Positions 51,858 to 61,031 of a DNA stretch of 64,000 nucleotides are shown here, piece after piece. The stretch covers positions 62,001-126,000 of the forward strand of contig NZ_JAQIOZ010000013.1 in NCBI RefSeq assembly GCF_028023675.1, given 5' to 3'. How positions within the stretch are numbered: position 1 is the first letter of the stretch; each line of letters opens with the position of its first letter. The notes below the pieces were generated by a model. The model had not been told where the DNA came from, did not search any database, and saw nothing but the letters and a program-made list of their open reading frames with translations. Position numbers and translations under genes: made by a program. The DNA comes from Primorskyibacter aestuariivivens (lineage in GTDB: Bacteria > Pseudomonadota > Alphaproteobacteria > Rhodobacterales > Rhodobacteraceae).

Positions 51858-53582
51858 TTAGCCGCGATACCCCCGCCTCAGGCGATCGCGCAACGCGCGC
51901 AGCGCTTGCTTTCCCCGCATCATGGCGGATCGCAGCGGATAAACCAGCCAGCGATGCAGGCGCATCCGCTTGACATCGCCGCTTAGGAACACATTCCGCG
52001 GCAGGCCCAGCACGGGATACCAGTGGCGGGTATAAAAAGCCTCGGCCACCATTTCCGACAAAGGGACAGGCGCCGTGCTCCGGGCGATGCGGTCAAACCC
52101 TGCACAGCGTAGCTGACCATTACCCGTGATCCACAGAGCACTGCCGGGTGCCCATCCCAGCGGGCAGGCACCGGTTTCGCCCACGGCTTCCAGAAGCGCG
52201 CGCAGCCGTTCTGTCACAGAGACCGGCACGGGGTGCGCCCGGTCCCGGACCGGATGAAACTCCGCGCCGGGCGCGTCCAGATCATGCCAGCCCGCACCGC
52301 TTTGTGTCACGGCCAGCATGTCCGGCCATTTCGAGACCAAAGCCTGATGCATTTCCAGTGCCGTATCCTGATCGGCGCGGTATTGCGGGCGATAGACCCT
52401 GCGGAGGCGTCCGCCCCCCGTCGTTGCGTCCGGCAGTGTCACAAGTGCCGCCGCGATATCGGGTCCGCCCGAAGCCATATCAGCGCGCCAAGGCTGCGTG
52501 ATGATCCGCGCAATGTCTGCCTGCCGGTCTTCGACGGTTTCCGTGATGGGCGCAAGTTCGGTCGGTTCGAGGATCTGGCGCAAGAGCCGCAGCGCCTCGG
52601 TGCTGGTGTCTGTGGAATGGACCGGGTTGAACTGCGCCGCGCTCTCAACGTCCTGCAACACCGCTTCGCGAGCCGCCAGTTTGGCCGCCAGCGTGCGCGC
52701 ATTGTCCAGAAACGGATGGCGTGCGCGCGTCCGCGTGTCCGGTGGGACCGGGAACACATCCAGCGCAACCCAAAGCCGCACAGGTGGACCGCCGCTGACG
52801 GGATAAGGCCCGTTCCCCCAATTGCCGCCCCGCGTGGATAGCCGGACCTGCTCGGCTCGGTCGCCGGTCAGCGGTATATCGGCAAGGATTTCCATGCCTT
52901 CCGCGGCGATGGCATTGCGCATGCGGTCCACGGCACCCAGTTTCTGCGCCCGCTCGCGACAGAAATAAACCGCAAGCCCCGGGGGCTGGCTGTCTTGCGG
53001 GCCAAGCGATGGCAGCAACCTGTCGCGTATCCAGCTATCGCCAAGACCCAGCCGCTCCAGCATGTCGATGGGCGGTCGCCAGCCCGCATCCGCCAGACAG
53101 GCGTCAAGCGCCGCCCGGTCGCGATACTGCTCAACATTGATCCCGGCATCTGACGCAAGGCGCCGGATCTGTTCGAGTCCCCTGACTGACGCCGGACGGG
53201 CCTGTGCATCGACAAGATTGAAATAGGTCGCCAGATATGCTCCGATGTAAAACCTGTCGGCGGCGCTCAGCCCGGGGTCGCCGGATGCCCTCTGCAACAG
53301 GTCCTCGGCAAGTCTGGCGGGAAACAGCGCCAGAGTGATCGCCCCCGCCGCCCCTGCCTGAACCGAAAATCCGCCAGCCTGCCCGCCAGACAGCGTATAG
53401 ACCTTGACCGCTTGCCCGCGCAGAAGCGCCCGCACGCGCGCCGCATCGCCATCGGCAACCAGAACCGCAGTGCCCAAAGCGCCAACGGGGCCAAGATCAA
53501 TGGTGGATATCCCGGCCTCCCACAGCGATCTTTCCAGCGTGCTACGCGATCCCGGCCGGGCCAGATGAAGCGGCGCGTTCAT
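51858..53582 (-). CDS. Large conserved protein of unknown function in the EPS gene group
   Basis: 574 residues, no signal peptide or membrane helix. It opens TIDLGPVGALGTAVLVADGD, has VYFCRERAQKLGAVDRMRNA then EGMEILADIPLTGDRAEQ near residue 225, reminiscent of an alpha-beta ferredoxin-like strand set, and ends with a strongly basic amphipathic tail (KQALRALRDRLRRGYRG). I do not recognise the family. Its start is 94 bases after the flanking minus-strand gene region, in the same direction as exoY and the Wzx gene, so it is likely part of the same polymer system. The basic tail suggests membrane attachment. Confidence 0.7.
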   Translation of the reverse strand: MNAPLHLARPGSRSTLERSLWEAGISTIDLGPVGALGTAVLVADGDAARVRALLRGQAVKVYTLSGGQAGGFSVQAGAAGAITLALFPARLAEDLLQRASGDPGLSAADRFYIGAYLATYFNLVDAQARPASVRGLEQIRRLASDAGINVEQYRDRAALDACLADAGWRPPIDMLERLGLGDSWIRDRLLPSLGPQDSQPPGLAVYFCRERAQKLGAVDRMRNAIAAEGMEILADIPLTGDRAEQVRLSTRGGNWGNGPYPVSGGPPVRLWVALDVFPVPPDTRTRARHPFLDNARTLAAKLAAREAVLQDVESAAQFNPVHSTDTSTEALRLLRQILEPTELAPITETVEDRQADIARIITQPWRADMASGGPDIAAALVTLPDATTGGGRLRRVYRPQYRADQDTALEMHQALVSKWPDMLAVTQSGAGWHDLDAPGAEFHPVRDRAHPVPVSVTERLRALLEAVGETGACPLGWAPGSALWITGNGQLRCAGFDRIARSTAPVPLSEMVAEAFYTRHWYPVLGLPRNVFLSGDVKRMRLHRWLVYPLRSAMMRGKQALRALRDRLRRGYRG

Positions 53583-53676
53583 GTCCGCGCGCCCTTATGT
53601 CGCCGGGCTCGGTCAGGACCTGTCCCCGGTTCCGTGAGTGTGGCGAGGGGCACAACCCACCCCGCCCGAGCCGAGG

Positions 53677-54360
53677 CTATTTTCCGTTGTGCAGGAACAG
53701 GCATACAAAAGCCGTCCGAAACACGATCTTTACGTCATGGCGCAGCGATTTCGCATCGACATAGGCCAGATCCTGAACGCATCTCTTGTGGAAATCATAG
53801 GATTTGTTGCGATCAACCTGCCAGTCGCCGGTCAGCCCAGGTTTCACGCACAGGCGCCGCATCTGCCATGGCTCGTACAGCGCAAGCGGATGCGAACAGG
53901 CGCGCGGCCCGACGATGGCCATGTCGCCCCTGAGCACATTGAAGATCTGCGGCATCTCGTCGATGTAATAGCGCCGCAAAACCCGGCCGATGGGCAGTAC
54001 CCGCGGGTCTTGGGTCAGCTTGAAGCCGGCCCCCTGTTCTTCGCGATACCCCGGAAGTTCGCGCTTCAGTTCCTCCGCCTTGGGCACCATGGTGCGCAGC
54101 TTGTAGATTCTGAAAGGCTTGCCATTCAATCCGTAACGCACCTGGCGAAAGAAAACCGGCCCGGCGGGTGATGACAGTTTGACCGCAATCGCGGATATCG
54201 CGATCAACGGCAGAAATATCGGCAAAAGTATGATCGATACAATAATATCGAACAGCCGGTAAATTGCGCGCTGCACGCTCTCGCGGCGTTGATCATCCCG
54301 AATTGAGATAAGATCGCCGGACAGGGTTTTTGAATGTAAGGGGTCCGAAAAATGGGACAT
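53677..54360 (-). CDS. Undecaprenyl-phosphate sugar phosphotransferase, ExoY-like
   Basis: 227 residues of the bacterial sugar transferase family (ExoY, WbaP C-terminal domain). One membrane segment at about residues 36-60 (LFDIIVSIILLPIFLPLIAI) is followed by VFFRQVRYGLNGKPFRIYKL, then the RTM-x(5)-E motif (RTMVPKAEE), and DEMPQIFNVLRGDMAIVGPR, the catalytic acid and phosphate-binding loop. It moves a sugar-1-phosphate from a UDP sugar to undecaprenyl phosphate, the first step in repeat-unit assembly. The VGPRP motif reads VGPRA here. It is preceded by a 496-base AT-rich non-coding region that holds an inverted repeat, so it may be a control point. Confidence 0.93.
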   Translation of the reverse strand: MSHFSDPLHSKTLSGDLISIRDDQRRESVQRAIYRLFDIIVSIILLPIFLPLIAISAIAVKLSSPAGPVFFRQVRYGLNGKPFRIYKLRTMVPKAEELKRELPGYREEQGAGFKLTQDPRVLPIGRVLRRYYIDEMPQIFNVLRGDMAIVGPRACSHPLALYEPWQMRRLCVKPGLTGDWQVDRNKSYDFHKRCVQDLAYVDAKSLRHDVKIVFRTAFVCLFLHNGK

Positions 54361-54856
54361 TGGGTTTCGCTTCCTTCAAAAAACTATACTAATCCACATG
54401 CCAAGATCCGATCGGGCGTTGACTCCCCTTCTTCAGGGGGCACGCCAAAACCGATACATACGGCAGACAAGACCCACCGAACCTGACTGCTTAAGAAACG
54501 GACCTTTTCGCGTTCCGCTTCATGGCAATAGCCTGTTTTGTTATTTGTTTCCGGACGCTCAATAGCCGTCCAGATGCGGGATCATGATGCCCGCAGCTCG
54601 TCACTCAATGCTGATAGTGTGATCTGAAGTTGCTGTGAAAATCAACGACGGGTCTGTATCAAATTAAGGAATATGGCGAAAAAAAGGCAAAAATAAGGCA
54701 GCATCGCAACGATAGCTTGTGAGAAAATAATTAACAACAACCTACAATACCTGCCACCGCATAAAAAGTTTCTCACAAACCGATTCGAGAATCAAGCGGG
54801 AGCGCCATTGGAGGCCCTTTGACAGATCGTCAGAAAATGCGGAACGTACCCGGAAG
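54361..54856. other. Long AT-rich non-coding region upstream of the ExoY-like gene
   Basis: 496 bases without a supported gene. The part from about 54,640 to 54,790 is clearly richer in A+T than the surroundings. It contains the 10-base inverted repeat listed separately and a GGAAG-type ribosome binding site just before the ExoY-like start. The promoter of the ExoY-like gene should lie here; no certain -35/-10 pair was identified. Confidence 0.6.
54717..54778. promoter_or_regulatory. Spaced inverted repeat, possible operator pair
   Basis: TTGTGAGAAA at 54717-54726 is matched by its exact reverse complement TTTCTCACAA at 54769-54778, with 42 bases between. Two half-sites on opposite strands about five helical turns apart would fit a dimer pair or looping regulator of the ExoY-like gene. 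They could also be chance in AT-rich DNA. Confidence 0.4.
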
Positions 54857-55792
54857 TCAGTGTTTTGACTGTGCATAAAATCGTTTGGTCGCGTCAAAGA
54901 CCCGCTCGCCCGCGAGAATGCGGATGAGAAGCTTCAGTTTCGCCGCCCCGTCCCGAAATGGCCAGACGAGCAGCGCGGCGAATGCAAACCCTGACCCAAC
55001 TGCGCGCTGCCCAGCCACGCGGGCGATATCAGCGCGGCGAAACAGGTATTCGCCTTGGGCGGACAGCCACAGGCCCGGACGCCGCCAGACCGGCGCCAGC
55101 CGCTGTGTTCCTGCCATCGACACGCGGCGAAAACTCTGTTGCCGCAAGACGGGATTACGATGGGAATGGTTGGAGCCGTGCCAAGAATATTCAATCACAT
55201 CCGTCGCGACAAAGCCGATATCGCCAACTTCCAGCAACCGGATCCAAAGGTCCCAGTCCTGCCCCCACAGGATCCCCGCATCAAACCCGCCAACCGCCTC
55301 GAGCGCGGATTTGCGGATCATCGTCATGGATGGATTTCCTACACAATTGGTTACGGGCAAATTCCGCCGCAGGTCGGAACGCTGCCGGGCGCTGTAGGGA
55401 TAGGAGCGTGTCGTTGAACCCGCGTCATTGCGCCAAAGCTTGCCACCGCTGACCGCGACGGTGCCGGGATGACGGGCCAGATAGTCCCTTTGCAGGGCGG
55501 TCTTGTCGGCGCACCATTGATCGTCGGCATCCAGAAATGCGATGAGCGACCCGGTGGCCGCGCGCAATCCGGCATTGCGCGCCGCGCCCGGCCCGGCATT
55601 GGCCTGTTGAATGATCTCGACCCCTTCGATGCCCCGAACGATGCGCACGGTGTCGTCGCTGGAGCCATCGTCCACCACGATGATCTGGTCCACCGGCACG
55701 GTTTGCGCGCGAATGCTGTCCAGTGCCCGCGCGACAAAAGCCGCGCTGTTATATGTGGTGACGATGGCGCTGATGCTCTGCCGGTCGGTCAT
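54857..55792 (-). CDS. GT2 family glycosyltransferase
   Basis: 311 residues with a standard GT-A family 2 domain: SAIVTTYNSAAFVARALDSI, IVVDDGSSDDTVRIVRG near residue 40 and the metal-binding FLDADDQW near residue 90. A C-terminal helical region follows (residues 240-311). The ATG at 55792 overlaps the stop of the upstream flippase gene (ATGA), so the two are co-translated. It should add one sugar to the lipid-linked repeat before flipping. Its specificity is unknown. Its stop is the left limit of the minus-strand group 57-55 kb, followed by the AT-rich gap. Confidence 0.92.
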   Translation of the reverse strand: MTDRQSISAIVTTYNSAAFVARALDSIRAQTVPVDQIIVVDDGSSDDTVRIVRGIEGVEIIQQANAGPGAARNAGLRAATGSLIAFLDADDQWCADKTALQRDYLARHPGTVAVSGGKLWRNDAGSTTRSYPYSARQRSDLRRNLPVTNCVGNPSMTMIRKSALEAVGGFDAGILWGQDWDLWIRLLEVGDIGFVATDVIEYSWHGSNHSHRNPVLRQQSFRRVSMAGTQRLAPVWRRPGLWLSAQGEYLFRRADIARVAGQRAVGSGFAFAALLVWPFRDGAAKLKLLIRILAGERVFDATKRFYAQSKH

Positions 55793-57297
55793 GGGCCGCT
55801 CTCCGCCCCACTCTTCGCCCCGGTCGTCGCGCCATCCCGGCGCAGCAAACCGATCATCTGAGTGTAAGACCGTGGGCTGATCACCCGGACCAGCGCCACA
55901 TAAAGCGGAAGGCACACGAGGATCAGCACGCCCAGTTCCAACAGATCATTTGACCCGATCATCGCGGACAGCGCCGCTCCGCACAGCCCCATGACCGCCG
56001 AGGAGAAAAGCGCGGGCCACAGGGCCCGCATCATGGCAGCCAGCGATATTCCCGCAAACCGTCCCGCTACGACACTGTCGAGCGTGACATAAAACAGCGC
56101 CAGCCCCACCTGCGCCACGGCGACACCGTTGATCCCCCAGCCCACCGCAGACCATAACACCACGACCAGCACGGGCAATTTGGCAAAGGACAGGTTGCGT
56201 AGAATATCGGGCCGGTTCAGCGCCTTATAGAGAACGCCCGGTGCATATCCCACCGATGAAACCGCTAGGGCGACCGAGACCGCCTGCATCGGAAAGACCG
56301 CGCCGCTCCATCGCGCGCCGTAGAAGGACAACACAAAAGCCTCTGAGATGACCGCCATGCCGATTCCCATGGGTAGGGTCAGTAAGGCAATGAACCGCAA
56401 ATAGGTCAGGTAATATTCCCGTGTTTGATCGGGGTTGTCACGCAGCCCCACCAGCACCGGATGCACCACGTTGCCCACCGCGCCATTCAGCGTGCGGATC
56501 ACCAGTTCCGGCAGGCGATAGGCCATCGTGTAAAGCCCCAGCGCCCCGGCACCCAAAGCGCGACCCACAAAGCCATAATCGATATTGCCACGCAGCGCAC
56601 CGATCAATTCCACCCCGATCATGCTGCCGCCATAGCGCATCACCCGGGCGACGGCGTCGCGGTCGAACTGCCGCGAGGGCCGCCAGTCGCACACCATCCA
56701 GAAGGCCAGCGTGGCAAAGAGCGATCCCGCAAGCTGCCCCCAGACCAGCGACCAGACGCCAAAGCCGTTCAGCGCCAGAGCCACGGCCACGCAGCCTTTA
56801 ACAATATTGCGCCCGACCACCGGCACCAGCTTGGCCCGGAAGCGCAACCGTACGCTGAGTATGGCGTTATGGACCAGCCCGAAAGACTCGATCACCAATA
56901 CCAGCGCCAGCACGCGGAACAACTCGGTGACCTCGGGCGCGCGAAAGAAGTCGGCGAGCGCGGGCGCAATCGCATAGGCCACCGCATAGGACAGCAGCGC
57001 CGCCGCGATTCCCAGAGCGAGCACCGAGCTGCCGTCGCGTTCGGCCTTGTCGCCTTGGGAAATCAGTGCCGCATCCAGCCCGAAACGGCTTATGATGTCG
57101 AGAAACTGCATGGCAAATATGCAATAACCCGCCAGCCCGAACTGTTCCGGAATCAGCAGCCGCGCAAGGACAATGGTGGCAATGAAGGTCGCGGATTTCC
57201 CAAGCACCGAAGCAAGATAGGACCAGGCGGAATTGCCGACCGTGGTCCGCGCAATGGCGCGCCACGCGCGTGTTCTGGCGTCCCCGGCCCCGGTCAC
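55789..57297 (-). CDS. Polysaccharide flippase, Wzx/WzxC type
   Basis: 502 residues of the MOP superfamily with about 12-14 hydrophobic helices spread over the whole chain. The N-terminus NSAWSYLASVLGKSATFIAT and ARLLIPEQFGLAGYCIFAMQ near residue 50 is the PEDFG-like marker of WzxC and related polysaccharide transporters. NIDYGFVGRALGAGALGLYT near residue 235 is the second family marker. It flips undecaprenyl-linked repeats to the periplasm. It is stop-start coupled to a GT2 gene, near an ExoY-type initiating enzyme, which suggests a Wzx/Wzy-type pathway; a Wzy polymerase is not seen in the window. Confidence 0.93.
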   Translation of the reverse strand: MTGAGDARTRAWRAIARTTVGNSAWSYLASVLGKSATFIATIVLARLLIPEQFGLAGYCIFAMQFLDIISRFGLDAALISQGDKAERDGSSVLALGIAAALLSYAVAYAIAPALADFFRAPEVTELFRVLALVLVIESFGLVHNAILSVRLRFRAKLVPVVGRNIVKGCVAVALALNGFGVWSLVWGQLAGSLFATLAFWMVCDWRPSRQFDRDAVARVMRYGGSMIGVELIGALRGNIDYGFVGRALGAGALGLYTMAYRLPELVIRTLNGAVGNVVHPVLVGLRDNPDQTREYYLTYLRFIALLTLPMGIGMAVISEAFVLSFYGARWSGAVFPMQAVSVALAVSSVGYAPGVLYKALNRPDILRNLSFAKLPVLVVVLWSAVGWGINGVAVAQVGLALFYVTLDSVVAGRFAGISLAAMMRALWPALFSSAVMGLCGAALSAMIGSNDLLELGVLILVCLPLYVALVRVISPRSYTQMIGLLRRDGATTGAKSGAESGP

Positions 57298-57325
57298 GGC
57301 CTGTTATCCCGTGTCCGCCAGACCA

Positions 57326-58495
57326 TCACCGCGCCGGTTTGCTCCACAGTACCGCATCCTTGCGTTTCGCAAGATCCAGCCATGCCAGGACGATAGCGGC
57401 ATAAGAGCTGAGGATGTGAAACGCGATCGACGCGGGTTTCCAACGCTTGCCAATCCGTTGCAGACCGGGGTGCAGCGCCGCCGCCAACACCACGGCCAGA
57501 TGGGCCAGCGCGATAACGCCCATGGCCCCCGACCACGCACCGTCTGACAGCCACAGCCCTGCGCTGCTGAGCCATGAAACGACAAACAGGAACGGCAGTA
57601 CCAACCTGAGCACCTTGTGCGACAGGAACGCGATCATCACGAAAGGGCGGCGCAAGGGCCAGACATCCTTGCGGAAAATGAGCTTCAGGCGACCCGTGTT
57701 GATGCGCCTACGCCGCTCCACCTCAAGTCCGGTCGCGGCGCTGGCTTCTTCCCAGCTATGGGCGTCCGGCGCATAGCGGACATTGCGCCCGCGGCTGAGC
57801 ATATGCATGGCCAGCCAGGCATCGTCATTGACCACGCCGGGCGGAATGCCAGTCCAGTCCCGCGCGCGAATGGCGGTCAATTCACCCACGGCGGCCACCG
57901 TCGCGCCCAGGCGGCTTTCCTGTTGTCGAATGAAGGATTCGTAGCGCCAATAGGCACTGTCGCCCGTGGCCACGGAGCCGCCGATGCCGGTCGGGGCGGC
58001 ATGGACATGTTTGGCACCGCTGACCAGCGCTACGCTCGGGTCTCCGAATTTTGCGGCAAGCTGGGCCAGCGCATCGGGGGACAGCATGGCATTGGCATCG
58101 GTGAAGCACAGGATGTCGGCCACGGCAGCTTGGGCCCCACGGTTCATGGCATGCGCCTTGCCCCGCCTCTCGGGGCTGAAGAGCACCCGGACCGGCACCG
58201 GGCTGTCCCCGATCGCCACCTCTTGTGCAACCCGTTCGGTTCCGTCCTCAGAGCCGTCCGCCACCACGACGATCTCATGCGGCAGGGGCCGCAATGCCAT
58301 CGTATTGGCCAGTTTCCCGGCAATCACGCCCGCTTCGTTATAGCCGCAGATGATCACCGAGATGGCCGGGGACTCTTGTGCCTTTGAGCCGGGGCGCAGT
58401 GGTGGTTTCGGCAAGATCCATAAAACCAGCGGGTAGAGAACGTAATGATAAAGTTGCAAAAACAGTGACGTGCAAAATGCAATCCAAACAAACAA
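57326..58495 (-). CDS. Membrane-bound GT2 glycosyltransferase
   Basis: An N-terminal membrane helix (FVWIAFCTSLFLQLYHYVLY), a GT2 domain (AISVIICGYNEAGVIAGKLA, VVVADGSEDGTERVAQE, LCFTDANAMLSPDAL), an RRRRINTGRLKLIFRKD segment like that of processive cellulose-synthase-type enzymes, and two or three C-terminal helices (VLRLVLPFLFVVSWLSSAGL and later). It probably acts at the inner membrane. I favour TTG 58495, because GGAG lies seven bases before it; an in-frame TTG at 58555 adds 20 residues and lacks a ribosome binding site. No ATG is available. It is 28 bases upstream of the flippase gene. Confidence 0.88.
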   Translation of the reverse strand: MFVWIAFCTSLFLQLYHYVLYPLVLWILPKPPLRPGSKAQESPAISVIICGYNEAGVIAGKLANTMALRPLPHEIVVVADGSEDGTERVAQEVAIGDSPVPVRVLFSPERRGKAHAMNRGAQAAVADILCFTDANAMLSPDALAQLAAKFGDPSVALVSGAKHVHAAPTGIGGSVATGDSAYWRYESFIRQQESRLGATVAAVGELTAIRARDWTGIPPGVVNDDAWLAMHMLSRGRNVRYAPDAHSWEEASAATGLEVERRRRINTGRLKLIFRKDVWPLRRPFVMIAFLSHKVLRLVLPFLFVVSWLSSAGLWLSDGAWSGAMGVIALAHLAVVLAAALHPGLQRIGKRWKPASIAFHILSSYAAIVLAWLDLAKRKDAVLWSKPAR

Positions 58496-58726
58496 ATTCA
58501 GGCTCCAATTGCCCAGTATGGGTCGAACGCTAGCCCCTCTGGGGTCACAGGGCAAGAACCAGCTATCAAAGGTTGATGTTTGGCGGCCTCACTCCCCTTT
58601 AAGGTGCGCGTGCGCCGTTTTGAAATGGTTCTCCGAAATCATGCTGAATGACAGCCACCTTGGGGCGACTGAACGGGGGCGATCTTTGCAGTGACATCCG
58701 GGCAATCTGACGGGATATTGGTTGTC

Positions 58727-59890
58727 ATGGCACGCACTGCGCATATCCCGGATATTTCCCGGTTTTGGCCCTGGCTTTCGGCAGTGGCTGCAATTTGCTT
58801 TTGCTTTGGCGCGGCAACACACGCAAAAGCAGAGCCGGTTGAACTGCATATACCCGCCCCAAAGCTGGCCTCGCCCGTGGCACCGGAACTGAAGGATCGC
58901 CCGACAATTGCAACCGTTCTGCCATGGAATCAGGACAAGAAGCCGCTGGAGCGATATGATCTGTCCTGGCAGGCCACGCCAAAGCCGCATCCCGGCAAGG
59001 GACTTTCCCTGACCGAGATTTTCTGGGCCTATAATTTCCCCAATTCCGCCTACAGCCTGTATCCGGGCATCGAGGCTTATACACGCCCCGCGACGCGCAA
59101 AAGCTCGTCCGAGGATGGCACGCTGGTGCGGATCGCTTTTGATCGTCCGGGTTTTGCCGCCTATATCGCGGATGTCGCCATTGAACGCGCTGCGCGGCTT
59201 GGGGCTGACGGTGTGTTTCTCGATGGTTGGATCGACCATTCCCGACGCGGCTTTCCCAAACCCCGGCAGCGCGCCGCCCGACAGGCGATTGCGCGACAAC
59301 TGCAGGCGCGCGGCGGCCCGGGCTTCATCATTCTTGGCAATGTGAACTGGAGCACGGATGTCTCCACCCATGACGCGCTGAACGGTGTGTATCTTGAATT
59401 GCTCAAAGAGCCGGACCGGACCTATACGGATGATGAACTGGCTCGGATCGAAGCTTTGCTGGCGCTCCATGACACGGCGCTGCGCCCTCCAAAGATCGTG
59501 GCGCTGGAAGCCTGGCGGCTGACTTCCGGCGACGCGGCACGCGATGCTCCGGTCAATGATCAAATGGCCCGGCTGTTCGCTGCCATGGCGATGGTTGTGC
59601 CGCGCAACGGCTATGTGATCTATGCCGACAACAATTCCGACACCAAGGCATCGGACCATGACCATGTCTATTACGATTTCTACGACATCGACCTTGGCGG
59701 GCCGGTCAGCCATGGCATGACGATTGCGCCGGGGGTGGCCTACAAAATGTTTGAGACCGGAGTGATCGTCTATAACCGCACGGCGCAGGATGTCACCCTG
59801 CGCTTTGACGGGTTCGCCCCGATAGCTGCGCGCGCGCGCAGCGGGCGGTTCTGCCTCCGACTGGAGCGGGAGCTGGATTGTGACCTCTGA
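58727..59890 (+). CDS. Putative exported glycoside hydrolase (TIM-barrel, GHL-type)
   Basis: 387 residues with a signal-like N-terminus (WLSAVAAICFCFGAATHAKA, cleavage near residue 35). The core looks like a beta/alpha barrel: ERAARLGADGVFLDGWIDHS near residue 165 has an aspartate at a strand end, as in hypothetical glycosyl hydrolases of the GHL15/DUF4015 type, and NGVYLELLKEPDRTYT and VALEAWRLTSGD carry further acidic residues at strand ends. This fits an enzyme that trims or releases polysaccharide. An upstream in-frame GTG at 58691 is possible. It is divergent from the GT2 gene and overlaps the next GT4 gene by 11 bases. I cannot name catalytic residues with certainty. Confidence 0.68.
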   Translation: MARTAHIPDISRFWPWLSAVAAICFCFGAATHAKAEPVELHIPAPKLASPVAPELKDRPTIATVLPWNQDKKPLERYDLSWQATPKPHPGKGLSLTEIFWAYNFPNSAYSLYPGIEAYTRPATRKSSSEDGTLVRIAFDRPGFAAYIADVAIERAARLGADGVFLDGWIDHSRRGFPKPRQRAARQAIARQLQARGGPGFIILGNVNWSTDVSTHDALNGVYLELLKEPDRTYTDDELARIEALLALHDTALRPPKIVALEAWRLTSGDAARDAPVNDQMARLFAAMAMVVPRNGYVIYADNNSDTKASDHDHVYYDFYDIDLGGPVSHGMTIAPGVAYKMFETGVIVYNRTAQDVTLRFDGFAPIAARARSGRFCLRLERELDCDL

Positions 59891-61031
59891 TCCCCAGCGG
59901 CGCTTTGCCTTTGTGGTGAATGCCGATGTGCCGATCGCCAGCTGGTCGGTGCTGGCAGAATTACAGCGCTGTTTTCCCGCCCATCAGGTGGATCTGTTCA
60001 ACACCGCCAACGCGCTGCGTGCTGATCGGGGGGCGCTTGCCCGCTGCGCGGCCGAGGCGTTGGTCACCTATCCCGGTGATATCGTGCTGCGGCGCAAACG
60101 GCTGCGCGACGCGCTGTTCCGCACCCGGTCGGTCGCGCGTTTCGTGCAGGGCCATCTGCACGACATGGTGCATCCGGACACCCATGATTTCGTTTTCCAG
60201 ATGCAGTCGCTGTGGTCTGCGCGTGTCCCCGGCCTGCCGCATTTTCTGTATACGGATCACACCAACCTGACCCATCGGACCTATCCTGACACTGATCCAG
60301 GCGCACTTTACAACGCGGATTTCCTGGCCCGCGAAGCCGAGATCTATCGAAATGCCACCACGGTCTTCACCCGTAGCGAAAACATCCGCCGCAGCGTCGT
60401 CGACGACTACGGAGCAGATCCCACGCGTGTCGATTGCGTCTATGCTGGCGCCAATACCGAGACGCCGGAAACGCAGGTCACAAATCAGCAGCATGCGCCG
60501 GATATCCTGTTTGTTGGCATGGATTGGGCGCGCAAAGGCGGGCCGGATCTGGTGCGCGCCTATCGTGATGTGCTGAAGGCGCATCCCGACGCCACGCTGA
60601 CCATCGTGGGCTGCACGCCTGACGGGCTGCCGGATCTGCCCGGGCTGCGTGTAATGGGACGGCAGGACAAGGCGCAGTTGATCGCGCATTACAACGCGGC
60701 GTCGGTGTTTTGCATGCCAACGCTGCGCGAACCCTTCGGAATTGCCTTTATCGAGGCGATGGCATTTGGCCTGCCGGTGATCGGCACCAATCTGGGGGCC
60801 ATCCCGGATTTCATTCATCCTGGGGAAACCGGCTGTCTGGTTGAACCCGGGTGCTCCGACCAGATCGCAGATGCTCTTTTGCGGCTGCTGGGCGATCCTG
60901 CCCGCGCCGCGGCAATGGGCCGTCGCGGGCAGCAGCTGGCGCAAGAGCGGTATAATTGGCCCGCCGTTGTCAGCCGGATGGCCGCCCATATCAGACCGGC
61001 GCTTCAGCGGGGTGCCGCAAGATCTCGGTAA
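59880..61031 (+). CDS. GT4 family glycosyltransferase
   Basis: 383 residues of the GT-B fold. The N-terminal half includes HFLYTDHTNLTHRTY near residue 120 and ATTVFTRSENIRRSVVDDYG near residue 160. The C-terminal donor half has ILFVGMDWARKGGPDLVRAY near residue 212 and FCMPTLREPFGIAFIEAMAF near residue 280 with E-x7-E for the nucleotide sugar. The GTG start overlaps the hydrolase-like gene and has GGGAG eight bases upstream. Its end overlaps the convergent GT4 gene by 28 bases, a compact arrangement. Sugar specificity is unknown. Confidence 0.92.
   Translation: MTSDPQRRFAFVVNADVPIASWSVLAELQRCFPAHQVDLFNTANALRADRGALARCAAEALVTYPGDIVLRRKRLRDALFRTRSVARFVQGHLHDMVHPDTHDFVFQMQSLWSARVPGLPHFLYTDHTNLTHRTYPDTDPGALYNADFLAREAEIYRNATTVFTRSENIRRSVVDDYGADPTRVDCVYAGANTETPETQVTNQQHAPDILFVGMDWARKGGPDLVRAYRDVLKAHPDATLTIVGCTPDGLPDLPGLRVMGRQDKAQLIAHYNAASVFCMPTLREPFGIAFIEAMAFGLPVIGTNLGAIPDFIHPGETGCLVEPGCSDQIADALLRLLGDPARAAAMGRRGQQLAQERYNWPAVVSRMAAHIRPALQRGAARSR

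Noticed and set aside
56425-57396. Plus-strand frame opposite the flippase
   Set aside because: It is antisense to a polytopic membrane protein; the complement of hydrophobic codons yields a polar artefact.
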